Origin: Acinetobacter towneri DSM 14962 = CIP 107472
GTDB taxonomy: Bacteria; Pseudomonadota; Gammaproteobacteria; Pseudomonadales; Moraxellaceae
Direction of reading: 5' to 3'
DNA: 64,000 nt
Assembly: GCF_000368785.1 (NCBI RefSeq)
Contig: NZ_KB849690.1
Location: 534,172-598,171 of the forward strand
Part shown: positions 47,708-57,969 of the stretch, piece after piece
Numbering within the stretch: position 1 is the first letter of the stretch
How the letters are laid out: the number at the start of each line of letters is the position of its first letter
Made by a program: the position numbers and the translations under genes
Notes under the pieces: generated by a model
Database searches by the model: none
Seen by the model: the letters and a program-made list of their open reading frames with translations, nothing else
Told to the model about the DNA's origin: nothing

Positions 47708-50455
47708 ATCCCAGTTATTGCCTTTTCCGACTTCCACCACCAATGGTACAGAAATTTCCACCACAGATTGCATGACTTCTGCCAACTTCGGCGCGAGTTC
47801 ATCTGCCGCATCTGCATCGACTTCAAATACCAATTCATCGTGTACTTGCAGCAACATTTTGGCTTGCGCTTGCGGTAACATTTTGTCGACTTCAATCATC
47901 GCCATTTTAATAATATCAGCTGCAGAGCCTTGTAATGGCGCGTTAATTGCCGCACGTTCTGCCGCTTTACGTACCATCATATTACGTGCAGCAATATCTG
48001 GCGTATAGAGGCGACGACCTAAAATAGTTTCTACAAAACCTTGTTCTAGCGCGACTTGGCGGGTACGTTGCATATATTCATAAATGCCCGGATAACGCTG
48101 GAAGTATTGCTTGATGTAGTTTTGTGATTCTTCACGGGTAAACCCAAGCTGACGAATTAAGCCAAATTCCGACATGCCGTAGAGCAGACCGAAGTTTACA
48201 GCTTTGGCCTGACGACGCTGATCTGAGGTTACGTCTTCTAAGGCAATACCCAAGACTTCTGCCGCAGTACGGCGGTGCACGTCTTGTCCATGGTTAAAGG
48301 CATCGAGTAGGGCATCATCTTGTGAAAAATGTGCCATTAAACGCAATTCGATTTGCGAGTAGTCGGCTGCCAACAACACGCGACCTTCAGGTGCGACAAA
48401 GGCTTTACGAATTTGACGACCAATTTCGGTACGAATTGGAATGTTTTGTAAGTTTGGATCAGTAGAAGATAAACGCCCTGTTGCAGTCAAAGCTTGGTGA
48501 TAACTGGTATGCACTCGATGCGTATCGTTGTTGGCTTGTTTCAGTAAGCCATCGGTATAGGTGCTTTTGAGTTTAGATAAACCACGGTAGTCTAAAATTA
48601 AACTACTGATCGGATGCTCAATTTTTTCCAAAACACTTTCACTGGTACTGTATTGACCTGTTGCGGTTTTCTTGCCGCCTTTGAGTCCGAGTTTATCAAA
48701 CAGGATTTCGCCCACTTGTTTCGGTGAGCTGACATTAAAGTTTTCACCTGCCAATTCTACAATTTGGTTTTCCAAATCTTGCATGGTTTGGGAAAAATCG
48801 ACACCCAATTGATCTAAAAATTTCAGATCAAGCTGAATGCCATTTTCTTCCATACTGGTCAGCACACGCGCCACAGGCATTTCAATGTTGTGCAAAATAT
48901 TGACCAATTCAGGATGCTTTTGTAGCTTCGCAGACAGCACTTCATATAAACGATACGTAACATGCGCATCTTCTGCAGCGTAGTGCGCAGCCGTTTCAAT
49001 TTCAATTTGATTGAAAGTTTTTTGCTTGACGCCTTTGCCTGCAATTTGCTCATAAGATGTGGTCAGGTGGCTTAAATATAAGCGTGCCACATCATCCATG
49101 CCGTGACGGGTTGCGACAGAGTTAAGCACATAAGATGCCAACATGGTATCGAAATACCAACCTTGTAAATGAATACCGTGATTTTCAAGCACATGCGCAT
49201 CATATTTTAAATGATGCCCAATTTTATCCACCGCATTATTTTCTAAAATAGGTTTGATTTGTGCCAAAACCTGATCACGGTTGAGCTGCTGTGGTGCGCC
49301 CTCATAATCATGCGCCAAAGGTACGTAATAGGCATCTTTGGCATCGAACGCGATAGAAAAACCAACAATTTCTGCAACGCGATAATCCAGACTGGTGGTT
49401 TCTGTATCAAAGGCAAAACGCTGTGCAGTTTGCAAGCGTTGCAGCAAAGCATCCCAATGCGCCTGATCTAAAATGGTGTGGTATGTTGCTGCACCGAGTT
49501 GATCATCAACACTGCTTTGCGTGGCTTGATCTTCAGTTTCAATTTCATTGGCTGTCGGTGCGGCGACTGTTTTTGCAGCTTGTTTATAATTGCTGTTATT
49601 TGGATTATTTGGATGATCGAGCGATTGTAATTGATTACGGAATTCTAGCTCGGTATATAAATTGCGTAAGGCTTCAACATTAGGGTCTTGTAGTTTTAGA
49701 TCGGCATAACCAAAGTTCAGATCAAGGTCACAAACAATGCTGGCGAGTTGATGATCTAGCGCGATGCCATCGGCATTGTCTTTAATATTTTGTCCGACTT
49801 TGCCTTTAATATGATCGACATTTTCTAAAATCGCACCAATCGAGCCATATTCGGTCAGTAGTTTTGCAGCAGTTTTGGCGCCAATGCCGGGCACGCCCAT
49901 AATACCATCGGAAGCATCACCCATGAGGGTCAGATAATCAATAATTTGATGCGGCCATACGCCAAACTTGTCAAATACAGCCTGAATATCCATTGGCTTT
50001 TCTTTGAAGCTGTCTTCAAGGGTAACTTTTTCAGTCACCAACTGCGCCATGTCTTTATCGCCCGTAGAAATCAGTACTTGCTGTCCTTCGGCTTCGGCAC
50101 GTTTGGCTAAAGTTCCAATAATATCATCGGCTTCTGCGCCTGGTAGCATGTAAAGTGGAATACCCAAAGCACGAATTAAAGCATGTAAGTATGGAATTTG
50201 CTGAGAAAGTTCCTCAGGCATACTTGGGCGGTCACCTTTATAAATTGGCGATAGTTCGTGACGGAAAGTCGGCTCAGGCGTATCAAAAATTACCGCCATG
50301 TGAGTAGGCTGAGTACGACGCATCAACTTTTGAATCGCAGAGATCGCGCCACGAATAGCATTGGTATGTAAACCAGTTGACGTGGTTAATGGTGGTAGTG
50401 CGTGAAAGGCACGAAATAGAAAATATGAGCCATCGACCAAGACAAATGGTGGCAT
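47696..50455 (-). CDS. polA: DNA polymerase I
   Basis: A three-domain enzyme of 919 residues. The N-terminal 5'-3' exonuclease (residues 1-260) has LVDGSYFLFRAFHALPPL, GAEADDIIGTLA and MGDASDGIMGVPGIGAKTA. The 3'-5' proofreading domain (about 320-500) retains the FAFDTETTSLDY acidic pair, so it should be active. The family A polymerase domain has DPNLQNIPIRTEIGRQIRKAF, LLAADYSQIELRLMAHFSQD and LLQVHDELVFEV. Function: Okazaki fragment maturation and repair. It is a single-gene unit, convergent with yggT. Confidence 0.97.
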   Translation of the reverse strand: MPPFVLVDGSYFLFRAFHALPPLTTSTGLHTNAIRGAISAIQKLMRRTQPTHMAVIFDTPEPTFRHELSPIYKGDRPSMPEELSQQIPYLHALIRALGIPLYMLPGAEADDIIGTLAKRAEAEGQQVLISTGDKDMAQLVTEKVTLEDSFKEKPMDIQAVFDKFGVWPHQIIDYLTLMGDASDGIMGVPGIGAKTAAKLLTEYGSIGAILENVDHIKGKVGQNIKDNADGIALDHQLASIVCDLDLNFGYADLKLQDPNVEALRNLYTELEFRNQLQSLDHPNNPNNSNYKQAAKTVAAPTANEIETEDQATQSSVDDQLGAATYHTILDQAHWDALLQRLQTAQRFAFDTETTSLDYRVAEIVGFSIAFDAKDAYYVPLAHDYEGAPQQLNRDQVLAQIKPILENNAVDKIGHHLKYDAHVLENHGIHLQGWYFDTMLASYVLNSVATRHGMDDVARLYLSHLTTSYEQIAGKGVKQKTFNQIEIETAAHYAAEDAHVTYRLYEVLSAKLQKHPELVNILHNIEMPVARVLTSMEENGIQLDLKFLDQLGVDFSQTMQDLENQIVELAGENFNVSSPKQVGEILFDKLGLKGGKKTATGQYSTSESVLEKIEHPISSLILDYRGLSKLKSTYTDGLLKQANNDTHRVHTSYHQALTATGRLSSTDPNLQNIPIRTEIGRQIRKAFVAPEGRVLLAADYSQIELRLMAHFSQDDALLDAFNHGQDVHRRTAAEVLGIALEDVTSDQRRQAKAVNFGLLYGMSEFGLIRQLGFTREESQNYIKQYFQRYPGIYEYMQRTRQVALEQGFVETILGRRLYTPDIAARNMMVRKAAERAAINAPLQGSAADIIKMAMIEVDKMLPQAQAKMLLQVHDELVFEVDADAADELAPKLAEVMQSVVEISVPLVVEVGKGNNWDEAH

Positions 50456-50637
50456 GGATTGATTCCTTCTGCAAATAAGCAGTTTATTGTACGTGATTTT
50501 TGCAGTTGTCGCAGAAACTGATTTTTAAGGCAAGTGTTGCAGACGCACAGTTACCGAATTGCTGATGAATCCTGATTCAGAATCGTGCTGTCTGTTGTAT
50601 GATCGGAGCCATGACAATATCAATAAAATGAAGAGCA

Positions 50638-53600
50638 ATGCAGACAGGGCAGAATGAAATTCGAATCATTTGGTTCATGCTATTAATCATAATTTCAATT
50701 GGCGCATGGTGGCTCGGTGTGCCGATGCTGAGTTATATCTGTGCAGTTGCTGCGGTGGTCAGCGTGATGTTTTTTGTGGGACGAGTGCAGAACTCACTGG
50801 AACAGGTTGTGGATGCACAGTCACAAGTACAACGCCAAAGCTCTAAAACTCCTTTATATATCGCCGCTTTTATTGCTTTTTTAGGAATATTGCTGGATTG
50901 GTATTTACTGACATCTATTGCTTTAAGTGCATGGATTTTTATGTTGTTGCGATGGTTGCAGCGTTTGGAGCAAGGACTGTATCAATTACAGCAATTACAA
51001 AGTGCCGCTAAGCTTCAGGCGCATGCTCAAAAGAGCTATCCTCAAAAGACCAATGCTCAAGAGAAAAAGGTTCAAACGCAATTCGCAGAGCATATTTTAG
51101 CCAATACATCTGAAGTTGATGCAAGTCTTTCATCAGTTAAGGCAAATGTGGATGATGGTGTTATATCAACCGCTTCTCAACCTGAAACCATCGCTATTCA
51201 ATCTGATTCCACATTATCGAGCGAGCCGAATTCTGTTCGGGAACAAGCAGCTCAAGTTTCTTATCCATATCAAGACCAAGAGTATCTACATCAAGAATAT
51301 TCAGCTCCAGATTTAGCCAAATCCTCAAGGTCTGTTGCACCTTTTGCAACTCAGTCGCGCTCATCAAGTAACAGTTTATTGCAACAAGCTCAATCATGGC
51401 TGATACATGGTAATCCTGTATTAAAAGCAGCAATTGTAGTGTTACTCATAGGCGTGGTGTTACTGCTACGTTTTGCTACTGAACATTGGCAATTTAGTTT
51501 GGCAGTGAAACTTTTGTTCGTTGCTGGCGTGAGTGCAGCAGTGACAGTATTCGGTTATCTGTTACGCAACAAAAATCGCAGCTTTGCTTTGGGTGTGCAA
51601 GGTTTGGGGTTGGCTGGGCTGTGTCTGACCTTATTTTTTGCCTATTACAATTTGGTCATTCCAAATTTAGCTATCGCCAGTCTGTGTTTTATTGTGGTGA
51701 TGTTGCTCACGCTCTGGCTGAGTTTAAAACAACATTCAGTCGAACTTGCCCTCATGGCAATGCTGATTGCGTATTTCGCACCGTTTACTTTACCTGTTCG
51801 TAATGCAACAGCCATTGAATTTATTGCCTATTATTTGCTGATTAATATTTCGGTTGCCATTTTAAGTAGTTTACGTCCGTGGAAATATTTAAATCAAATT
51901 GCGTTTTTAATGACGGTTGTGGTGGGTGGCAGCTATGCCTTTTATCATGGTTATATCTTTGAACGGCAGGTGCTAACGCTTTTAGTTTTGGCGCATGCGG
52001 CTATTTTTATTTGGTTGGGTTTTCGCTTTAGTCAGCTTTTGGCACAGGAAGATGTCGCCACGTTTCAGCTGAAACCTATTTTAGACCTTGCCTTGATTTT
52101 TGGCGCACCCATTGTCGGTTATGCCTGTTTATATCTGATGTATTTTGAAGAAACAGCAGAGCAGGCAGCCTTTAGTTTGTTATTTGCGGTGGTTTTTGCA
52201 GGTTTGTATTGGCTGACCAAACAGCATCGGCAGACACAATTTATTGCACAAAGTTATTTCAGTTTGATGCTGATTTTTAGTGTGTTGATTCCACCTATTT
52301 TACTGCCTGAACAATGGAGTGTCATTGGTTGGGCATTACAAGGCGTGGCTGTGTTTATTTTTGCCTTTATTCAATATTCTAAAATTAGCCGTTATTTGGC
52401 ACTAGGTTTGTTTGCCGTAGCGGGCTTATCTGGGCTGTATTATTTAGTCGAGTTGCCTTATTTCGAGCGCAGTATTTATTGGGTACTGAGCCTAAGTTAT
52501 GCCACAGTTGTGGTGTTTTCCAACAGCCGTGCAGCTTTCAGACAACAACTGAGCACAGCAACCACGAGCGTACTGTGTTTAATGATGTTGTCTGCAACCA
52601 GTTTATGGCTATGGTTAGGTTTAGATTACTTTGATGGAGAACTTGCAACCGTACAGACGCTTTTGGCGGTGGTGGTCATTTATTTACTTATCAACGAAGT
52701 ACTACTTTCTCGTCAAGCGACATGGTCATGGCTATTGCCCAAATGGTTAGGTCTAACGCCAGTTTCGCTCACTGCAGCAGGTTTATTATTCAGCCGTAGC
52801 TATGATGGAGCGGTGCATTGGGTTTCGGGTACTGAACGTCTGCTATTTGCCTTGTTTGCAGGCGTGCTCAGTGTGTTGTGGTTGCGTCCTTTATGGACTG
52901 TCCGCAGCGACAAAGAATGGCTGAGTTTAGGACTGTTACCCATTTTGGCGATGGCGAGTTTAACGCTGTTACCACAGCATCCGTATAGCAGCGTGGTGAT
53001 TTTACCATTGCTCTTTGCGGCGTGGTGTTGGTGGCAACAACTGGATTCAGATTGGCGCAAATTTTGGTATGCGCGTAGCAATTTAATCTTCATGTTGATG
53101 TGGATGCTATGTTCACAACTGTTGACTGAACACGCATTTTACGGCTATGTACTGCCTATTTTGAATCCATTTGATTTGGTTAGTATAGCCATGTTGGTGG
53201 CTATTTTGTGGATGTTGAATCTGCAACGCAAAACCCATTTAGACCAAGGCTTGGCAGCGGTAATTATGGTCTTGAGTTTACTGTGGCTAAGTAGTTATGT
53301 TCTTTTGCGTGCCTTGCATTTGTATTTAGGTACGCCAATCAACGAAATTGCCGTTTGGCAAGATGCCACCGTACAGTTAAGCCTGACTGTACTTTGGGTC
53401 AGTTTGGCATGTATTGCAATGTGGATTGCCAGTTTCAAGCAATTACGTGCCTTATGGATTCTAGGTAGCAGTATTTTGGTGATGGTGACCTTGAAACTGG
53501 TACTTTTGGATTTATCCAATATTGGCACTCTTATGCGGGTACTCTCATTCTTTGCGGCAGGACTGGGTATGCTGCTGATTGCCTATATTGCTCCAATTCC

Positions 53601-53649
53601 TGAACCTGATCTTGCTAAAAACAACAGTTCGCCATCTTCTAAAACTTAA
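50638..53649 (+). CDS. Large DUF2339 polytopic membrane protein
   Basis: A membrane protein of 1003 residues. Two or three N-terminal helices (residues 9-45, 77-102) and a polar linker rich in Gln/Ser (about 125-255) precede more than twenty further hydrophobic helices that continue to the C-terminus. The DUF2339 pattern is seen in LIHGNPVLKAAIVVLLIGVVL, FATEHWQFSLAVKLLFVAG and RSFALGVQGLGLAGLCLT. The function of this family is unknown; its presence in many Gram-negative bacteria suggests an envelope role. The gene is alone on its strand between polA and the mscS-like gene. Confidence 0.85.
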   Translation: MQTGQNEIRIIWFMLLIIISIGAWWLGVPMLSYICAVAAVVSVMFFVGRVQNSLEQVVDAQSQVQRQSSKTPLYIAAFIAFLGILLDWYLLTSIALSAWIFMLLRWLQRLEQGLYQLQQLQSAAKLQAHAQKSYPQKTNAQEKKVQTQFAEHILANTSEVDASLSSVKANVDDGVISTASQPETIAIQSDSTLSSEPNSVREQAAQVSYPYQDQEYLHQEYSAPDLAKSSRSVAPFATQSRSSSNSLLQQAQSWLIHGNPVLKAAIVVLLIGVVLLLRFATEHWQFSLAVKLLFVAGVSAAVTVFGYLLRNKNRSFALGVQGLGLAGLCLTLFFAYYNLVIPNLAIASLCFIVVMLLTLWLSLKQHSVELALMAMLIAYFAPFTLPVRNATAIEFIAYYLLINISVAILSSLRPWKYLNQIAFLMTVVVGGSYAFYHGYIFERQVLTLLVLAHAAIFIWLGFRFSQLLAQEDVATFQLKPILDLALIFGAPIVGYACLYLMYFEETAEQAAFSLLFAVVFAGLYWLTKQHRQTQFIAQSYFSLMLIFSVLIPPILLPEQWSVIGWALQGVAVFIFAFIQYSKISRYLALGLFAVAGLSGLYYLVELPYFERSIYWVLSLSYATVVVFSNSRAAFRQQLSTATTSVLCLMMLSATSLWLWLGLDYFDGELATVQTLLAVVVIYLLINEVLLSRQATWSWLLPKWLGLTPVSLTAAGLLFSRSYDGAVHWVSGTERLLFALFAGVLSVLWLRPLWTVRSDKEWLSLGLLPILAMASLTLLPQHPYSSVVILPLLFAAWCWWQQLDSDWRKFWYARSNLIFMLMWMLCSQLLTEHAFYGYVLPILNPFDLVSIAMLVAILWMLNLQRKTHLDQGLAAVIMVLSLLWLSSYVLLRALHLYLGTPINEIAVWQDATVQLSLTVLWVSLACIAMWIASFKQLRALWILGSSILVMVTLKLVLLDLSNIGTLMRVLSFFAAGLGMLLIAYIAPIPEPDLAKNNSSPSSKT

Positions 53650-53698
53650 GATGGCGCTCAGGTTGTATTTATGACGAAGTGGGTGTGATTCAAAACGA

Positions 53699-54622
53699 TT
53701 ACTTTAAGTCAGGTTCTCGTTTGAGTTCTTTAGCATTGGCGTACTGATCAAGTTCGTCATTGCTCAAGGGGCGTGATAATGGATGATCAACAAAACCCAT
53801 TTTTGGTACAGGAATTTCAATGCAATTGTCCAAGAAACCATTACGAATACGTTCTTGCATTTCATCACGTACTTTTAAGAAGTTTTCTTGCTGACACCAC
53901 ACTGCAAATAACAATTCAATTGAAGACTCTCGGAAAGCTGTAACCGTCACTGCTGGTTTTGGGTCAGATAAAACTAGCGGATATTGATTGGCGACACTCA
54001 GCAAGACTTCACGTACTTTAATAATATCTTCATGGAAATTAATGGCGAGCGTAATTGGAACACGCCGTATTGGAAATTTGGACAGGTTATGTACAGGGGC
54101 ACGAATTAATTGTTCATTGGGCAAACGCACATAAATATTGTCTTGGGTCAGTAATTTCACTGAAAGCAGGTCAATTGAAATCACTTCGCCTTCAATGGTA
54201 TGCCCACGAATCAGGGTAATTTGAATGGTATCACCCACCTCAAAAGAGCCTTCACCAATCAGGAACATACCACTAATTAAATTGGATGCTGATGTCTGTG
54301 AGGCAAAACCCAAAGCCACGGTTAAAATACCCGCTGCACCTAAAAACACGCTGAGTTTAAAGCCTGCTTCTTTCAGGCTCGCCATCACAAACAGCAGGAA
54401 AATAAAGTAAAAAATCCCGCGTCGCCAAACTAAGCGTTGATGCGCATTAAAACGTGCGCCAATAGTGCGTACAAAAGTATTGGAAACAAAACGTGCAATT
54501 AAGAAACCAATCAAAGACAATACAATTGCGACCAAAATTTCGGTCAGACGATCTGTATTGATACTGGTAAAAATTCCTTTGAGGCTGTTGGTGATTTCTT
54601 TGGAAATATTGGAATCTGCCAT
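53699..54622 (-). CDS. MscS-family small-conductance mechanosensitive channel
   Basis: An inner-membrane channel of 307 residues with the MscS layout: N-terminal helices, a pore-lining helix with the Gly/Ala pattern FLGAAGILTVALGFASQTSASNLISG, the beta domain (FEVGDTIQITLIRGHTIEGEVISID and VRLPNEQLIRAPVHNLS), and a C-terminal alpha-beta domain. Such channels open under membrane tension and release solutes during osmotic down-shock. It starts 9 nt after the end of the gene at 54632, so the two probably form an operon. Confidence 0.9.
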   Translation of the reverse strand: MADSNISKEITNSLKGIFTSINTDRLTEILVAIVLSLIGFLIARFVSNTFVRTIGARFNAHQRLVWRRGIFYFIFLLFVMASLKEAGFKLSVFLGAAGILTVALGFASQTSASNLISGMFLIGEGSFEVGDTIQITLIRGHTIEGEVISIDLLSVKLLTQDNIYVRLPNEQLIRAPVHNLSKFPIRRVPITLAINFHEDIIKVREVLLSVANQYPLVLSDPKPAVTVTAFRESSIELLFAVWCQQENFLKVRDEMQERIRNGFLDNCIEIPVPKMGFVDHPLSRPLSNDELDQYANAKELKREPDLK

Positions 54623-54631
54623 AACATCCTC

Positions 54632-55453
54632 TTAGAAAAATGAATCAAACATATTAAATAAAGCACCTGCCGTTTCACGCGGTGGTTGCAAATAGGTCAC
54701 TTCACCTGCATGTGGCGGGGTGCGATTTTCAATCCGAATTCGTGGCGGGCGGTCTAAACCTTCATGCATCACTTTAATTTGTGAAGTCCATAAACGACCT
54801 GTACTTTCGCTGAAAAATAAAGGCAGCGCAGGCACAGGCACATTCATTCGGTCAAAACGCAATTGTTGATTGCTGGTGTTGTGAAATTCAATCGGCGTGA
54901 CGGCACGAAATGCACGTGGTTTTAATTGATGTAATTCGGTACGGCCATCGACTGCTGTGGCATAGCAAATTTCACCTGTACGATGATTGGGGCCAAACCA
55001 AGTATCTTTCGGGCGAATAATCGGCAAATCAAAAATGGGTTCACGTTGACCATCGACAAAGGCAGACATCCACAACGGTGTGCTGATATACAAGGTGCCG
55101 CGTTGCCCCGCAGGAATATAAATTGGATCGACAGGTTTAATCACCACTGAACGGTCTGCCAAACGAGGCATGAGCTGTAATTTACTTTGTGTAGATTTGA
55201 ACATATAGCGTTCAATTTTCACAGGTTGTGGAAAGGCAAATTCAGGATCATCAATGTTATGCCATTGCTGTTCATAATCGTATTGAACCTGCGGGCGATA
55301 ATATTCCAAACGCCATTCTTGCATACCACGGGTCAAACGTACTAAGAGTGAGCCAAATTGCCACGTTTTAGGACGATTGAGCTCAAACTCATAGTCACCC
55401 CACCATTTTAATTTAGCCGAATCAGTTTCTGAAATCTCATGATTTTGTGACAA
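54632..55453 (-). CDS. Conserved protein of unknown function next to the MscS channel (possibly DUF432)
   Basis: A soluble protein of 273 residues with no signal peptide or membrane helix. It is rich in aromatic and charged residues with the look of a beta-sandwich (WWGDYEFELNRPKTWQFGSLLVRLTRG; YISTPLWMSAFVDG). The arrangement and sequence pattern resemble the DUF432 family, which is often encoded next to MscS channels, but I assign that with limited certainty. Being the first gene of a two-gene operon with the channel, it may modulate channel activity or sense osmotic state. Confidence 0.65.
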   Translation of the reverse strand: MSQNHEISETDSAKLKWWGDYEFELNRPKTWQFGSLLVRLTRGMQEWRLEYYRPQVQYDYEQQWHNIDDPEFAFPQPVKIERYMFKSTQSKLQLMPRLADRSVVIKPVDPIYIPAGQRGTLYISTPLWMSAFVDGQREPIFDLPIIRPKDTWFGPNHRTGEICYATAVDGRTELHQLKPRAFRAVTPIEFHNTSNQQLRFDRMNVPVPALPLFFSESTGRLWTSQIKVMHEGLDRPPRIRIENRTPPHAGEVTYLQPPRETAGALFNMFDSFF

Positions 55454-55555
55454 TGGCCTATCCCTTTCTTGATAAATCAGCGAAAACAGACTTCACGCTG
55501 TCATACGCTTAGAGTACACTCAAATTAAATTTTTTCATCATTATTATAATCGCTG

Positions 55556-57043
55556 ATGCAAGTACTGAAACAATTACAAATACCGTATAGCTTTGCCAAA
55601 CGCCATGGGGTGTTAATTCGTTATGAGGGCGATCATGCCTTTATTGTACGTCGTGAAAATACGCCGATGCTTGCCATTCAGGAGGCGCGTCGTTTTTTGG
55701 GGCATCCTGCACAGCATCAACTTTGTAGCGATCAGGAATTTCACCAATTATTAAGCAGCAGTTTTGCAGGTGATACAGGCGAGTCGCAGCAAGTCGCTGC
55801 GGGATTGGAAGATCACCCTGACTTGCTTAGTTTGGCAGATTCAGTTCCTGAAGCAGAAGACCTGATGGATCAGGAAGATGATGCACCGATTGTACGTTTA
55901 ATCAATGCTTTACTGTCTGAAGCGATTCGGGTTGGCGCATCGGATATTCATATCGAATCTTTTGAGAAAAAACTGTCAGTCCGTTTGCGGGTCGATGGTC
56001 AGTTACGTGAAATCGTGCAACCGCGCCGTGAACTTGCGCCTTTATTGGTGTCACGTATTAAAGTCATGGCAAAACTGGATATTGCCGAAAAACGTATCCC
56101 TCAAGATGGTCGTATTTCGCTCAGACTAGCAGGTCGTGAGGTCGATGTACGTGTGTCAACGCTGCCATCTTCGCATGGTGAGCGGGTGGTAATGCGTTTG
56201 CTGGATAAGCAAGCAGGTCGTTTAAACATGACGCACTTGGGGCTGATGCAAAATGATTATGAGCGCTTAAAGCAACTGGTACATCGACCACACGGGATTA
56301 TTTTGGTTACAGGGCCGACAGGTTCGGGTAAAACTACGACCTTATATGCAGCTTTGTCAGACCTGAATGACGGTTCTAAAAATATTTTGACTGCAGAAGA
56401 CCCGATTGAATATCAACTTGAAGGGATTGGGCAAACACAGGTCAATACCAAAGTGGATATGACCTTCGCTCGTGCTTTAAAAGCCATGCTGCGCCAAGAC
56501 CCAGATGTGGTGATGGTGGGGGAGATTCGTGACTTAGAAACCGCCGAAATTGCAGTGCAGGCTTCCTTAACTGGTCACTTGGTACTGTCTACCCTACATA
56601 CCAATACGGCCATTGGTGCAGTCACCCGTTTAAAAGATATGGGCATCGAGCCGTTCTTGCTGTCAAGTTCATTAATTGGGGTGATCGCGCAGCGTTTAGT
56701 GCGCACCTTATGTTCGCACTGCGCCACATGGCATGCTGCAGATGACTTTGAACAAGAACTCTTTAAAAGTGTGACCGATGCAAGCGATTTAAAACTTCCG
56801 CAACCGAAAGGCTGTGAACATTGCTCACATACAGGTTTTACTGGGCGGACTGCAATTTATGAAATTGTCCCTGTGGATGAAGCAATGCGCCGTTTGATTC
56901 ATGGCAATGCCGCGGAATATGAACTGGAAGATTATGCACGACAGCAATCAGGTTCGATTCGTGAAGATGGATTGCGTAAGGTATTGGCAGGTAAAACCAC
57001 TTTGGAAGAAGTGCTGCGCGTGACCAATGAAGCGGCTGAATAG
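55556..57043 (+). CDS. gspE: GspE, type II secretion ATPase
   Basis: A hexameric secretion ATPase of 495 residues. N-terminal GspE_N-like domain, then the ATPase core: Walker A VTGPTGSGKTTTLYAAL near residues 253-260, Asp box ILTAEDPIEYQLEGIGQ, Walker B MLRQDPDVVMVGEIRD and His box ASLTGHLVLSTLHTNTA. Two CXXC pairs (RTLCSHC near 385 and GCEHCSHTG near 420) form the zinc domain characteristic of GspE rather than PilB-like proteins lacking it. No gspF or other T2SS gene is adjacent, in line with the scattered type II secretion genes of Acinetobacter. Confidence 0.92.
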   Translation: MQVLKQLQIPYSFAKRHGVLIRYEGDHAFIVRRENTPMLAIQEARRFLGHPAQHQLCSDQEFHQLLSSSFAGDTGESQQVAAGLEDHPDLLSLADSVPEAEDLMDQEDDAPIVRLINALLSEAIRVGASDIHIESFEKKLSVRLRVDGQLREIVQPRRELAPLLVSRIKVMAKLDIAEKRIPQDGRISLRLAGREVDVRVSTLPSSHGERVVMRLLDKQAGRLNMTHLGLMQNDYERLKQLVHRPHGIILVTGPTGSGKTTTLYAALSDLNDGSKNILTAEDPIEYQLEGIGQTQVNTKVDMTFARALKAMLRQDPDVVMVGEIRDLETAEIAVQASLTGHLVLSTLHTNTAIGAVTRLKDMGIEPFLLSSSLIGVIAQRLVRTLCSHCATWHAADDFEQELFKSVTDASDLKLPQPKGCEHCSHTGFTGRTAIYEIVPVDEAMRRLIHGNAAEYELEDYARQQSGSIREDGLRKVLAGKTTLEEVLRVTNEAAE

Positions 57044-57077
57044 CTAAAAAGTAAGGTTAAGATAAGAAATACAAAGA

Positions 57078-57109
57078 GTTGATCACTATATTGTTGATCA
57101 ACCCTTTTT
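57078..57109. terminator. Bidirectional terminator between gspE and the nitrilase gene
   Basis: GTTGATC (57078-57084) pairs with GATCAAC (57096-57102), followed by a T run on the plus strand and an A-rich stretch on the other side. Confidence 0.8.
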
Positions 57110-57123
57110 ATTGAAATTCAATT

Positions 57124-57948
57124 TTAAAATTGCAATAAACGACGATGCTGCATTAACGGCATCGACTCTCGAATTTTGCTTTGTTCATCTAAATCAAAGG
57201 GCACTGTAATCAGTTGCGTACCTTCGTCTTGCACCATTGACAATAACTGTCCGCGTGAATTGGCAGCGCCTGAATGTCCCCAAGTCTGACGTTTTTCACC
57301 ATGCCAACCTTGTTGGGCTGCACCTAAAACCTGACATTGACTGTCCATGCCACGCGCCTGCAAGAGCAATTGCCAATGCATTTGACCTGTGGTGTAAGTA
57401 AAAGCCGATGGCGCAGTTAAAATATTGGCGCCTTGCGCACGTAAAGTTAAGGCCAATTCAGGAAAGCGCAAGTCATAACACACCATTAAGCCAATGTTGC
57501 CAAACGGTGTTTTCGCCACAACGACTTCAGAGCCGGGTTCAAAAAACTTAGATTCCTGATAACCACCAACAGAGTCACCAACTTGCACATCAAACAAATG
57601 AATTTTGTCATAACGTGCTTCAGTTTTTTCTGGGCTAATACATAAACTGACCGTACGCACACGACCATCTGCAATTGTTGAACCATCAGGGCGATATGGG
57701 CAGGGCAATGTACCCGCCACAATCCAGATTTGATATTGATGTGCAAGCTGTTCCAAACGCTGTTGAATACTTTCAAACTGTGCCGCGGTTTCGCATTGTT
57801 TGCCTGCTGCAAAGCAAACAAAGTTTTCTGGAAAAACGATCAGTTCTGCACCATCGGCTTTACTTTGTTGAATCAATGTTTCAATGATTTTGAAGTTTTC
57901 CTCAATATCATTTTGTGAGTTCATTTGAGCAACAGAAAGTAAAGTCAT
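57124..57948 (-). CDS. Carbon-nitrogen hydrolase (nitrilase superfamily, NIT-like)
   Basis: An enzyme of 274 residues with the complete nitrilase triad: Glu in IVFPENFVCF, Lys in ARYDKIHLFDV, Cys in GLMVCYDLRFPE. The sequence pattern (SDEVVVAKTPFG-like region, RAQGANILTAPSAFTYTTGQMHW) matches the NIT1/NIT2 omega-amidase and deaminated-glutathione amidase branch. Such enzymes hydrolyse side-chain amides of deaminated metabolites. ATG 57948 is preferred over the TTG one codon earlier because AGGA lies 8 nt upstream. It starts 22 nt after gigB on the same strand. Confidence 0.88.
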   Translation of the reverse strand: MTLLSVAQMNSQNDIEENFKIIETLIQQSKADGAELIVFPENFVCFAAGKQCETAAQFESIQQRLEQLAHQYQIWIVAGTLPCPYRPDGSTIADGRVRTVSLCISPEKTEARYDKIHLFDVQVGDSVGGYQESKFFEPGSEVVVAKTPFGNIGLMVCYDLRFPELALTLRAQGANILTAPSAFTYTTGQMHWQLLLQARGMDSQCQVLGAAQQGWHGEKRQTWGHSGAANSRGQLLSMVQDEGTQLITVPFDLDEQSKIRESMPLMQHRRLLQF

Positions 57949-57969
57949 CAAAGCATTCCTGAGTGAAGA

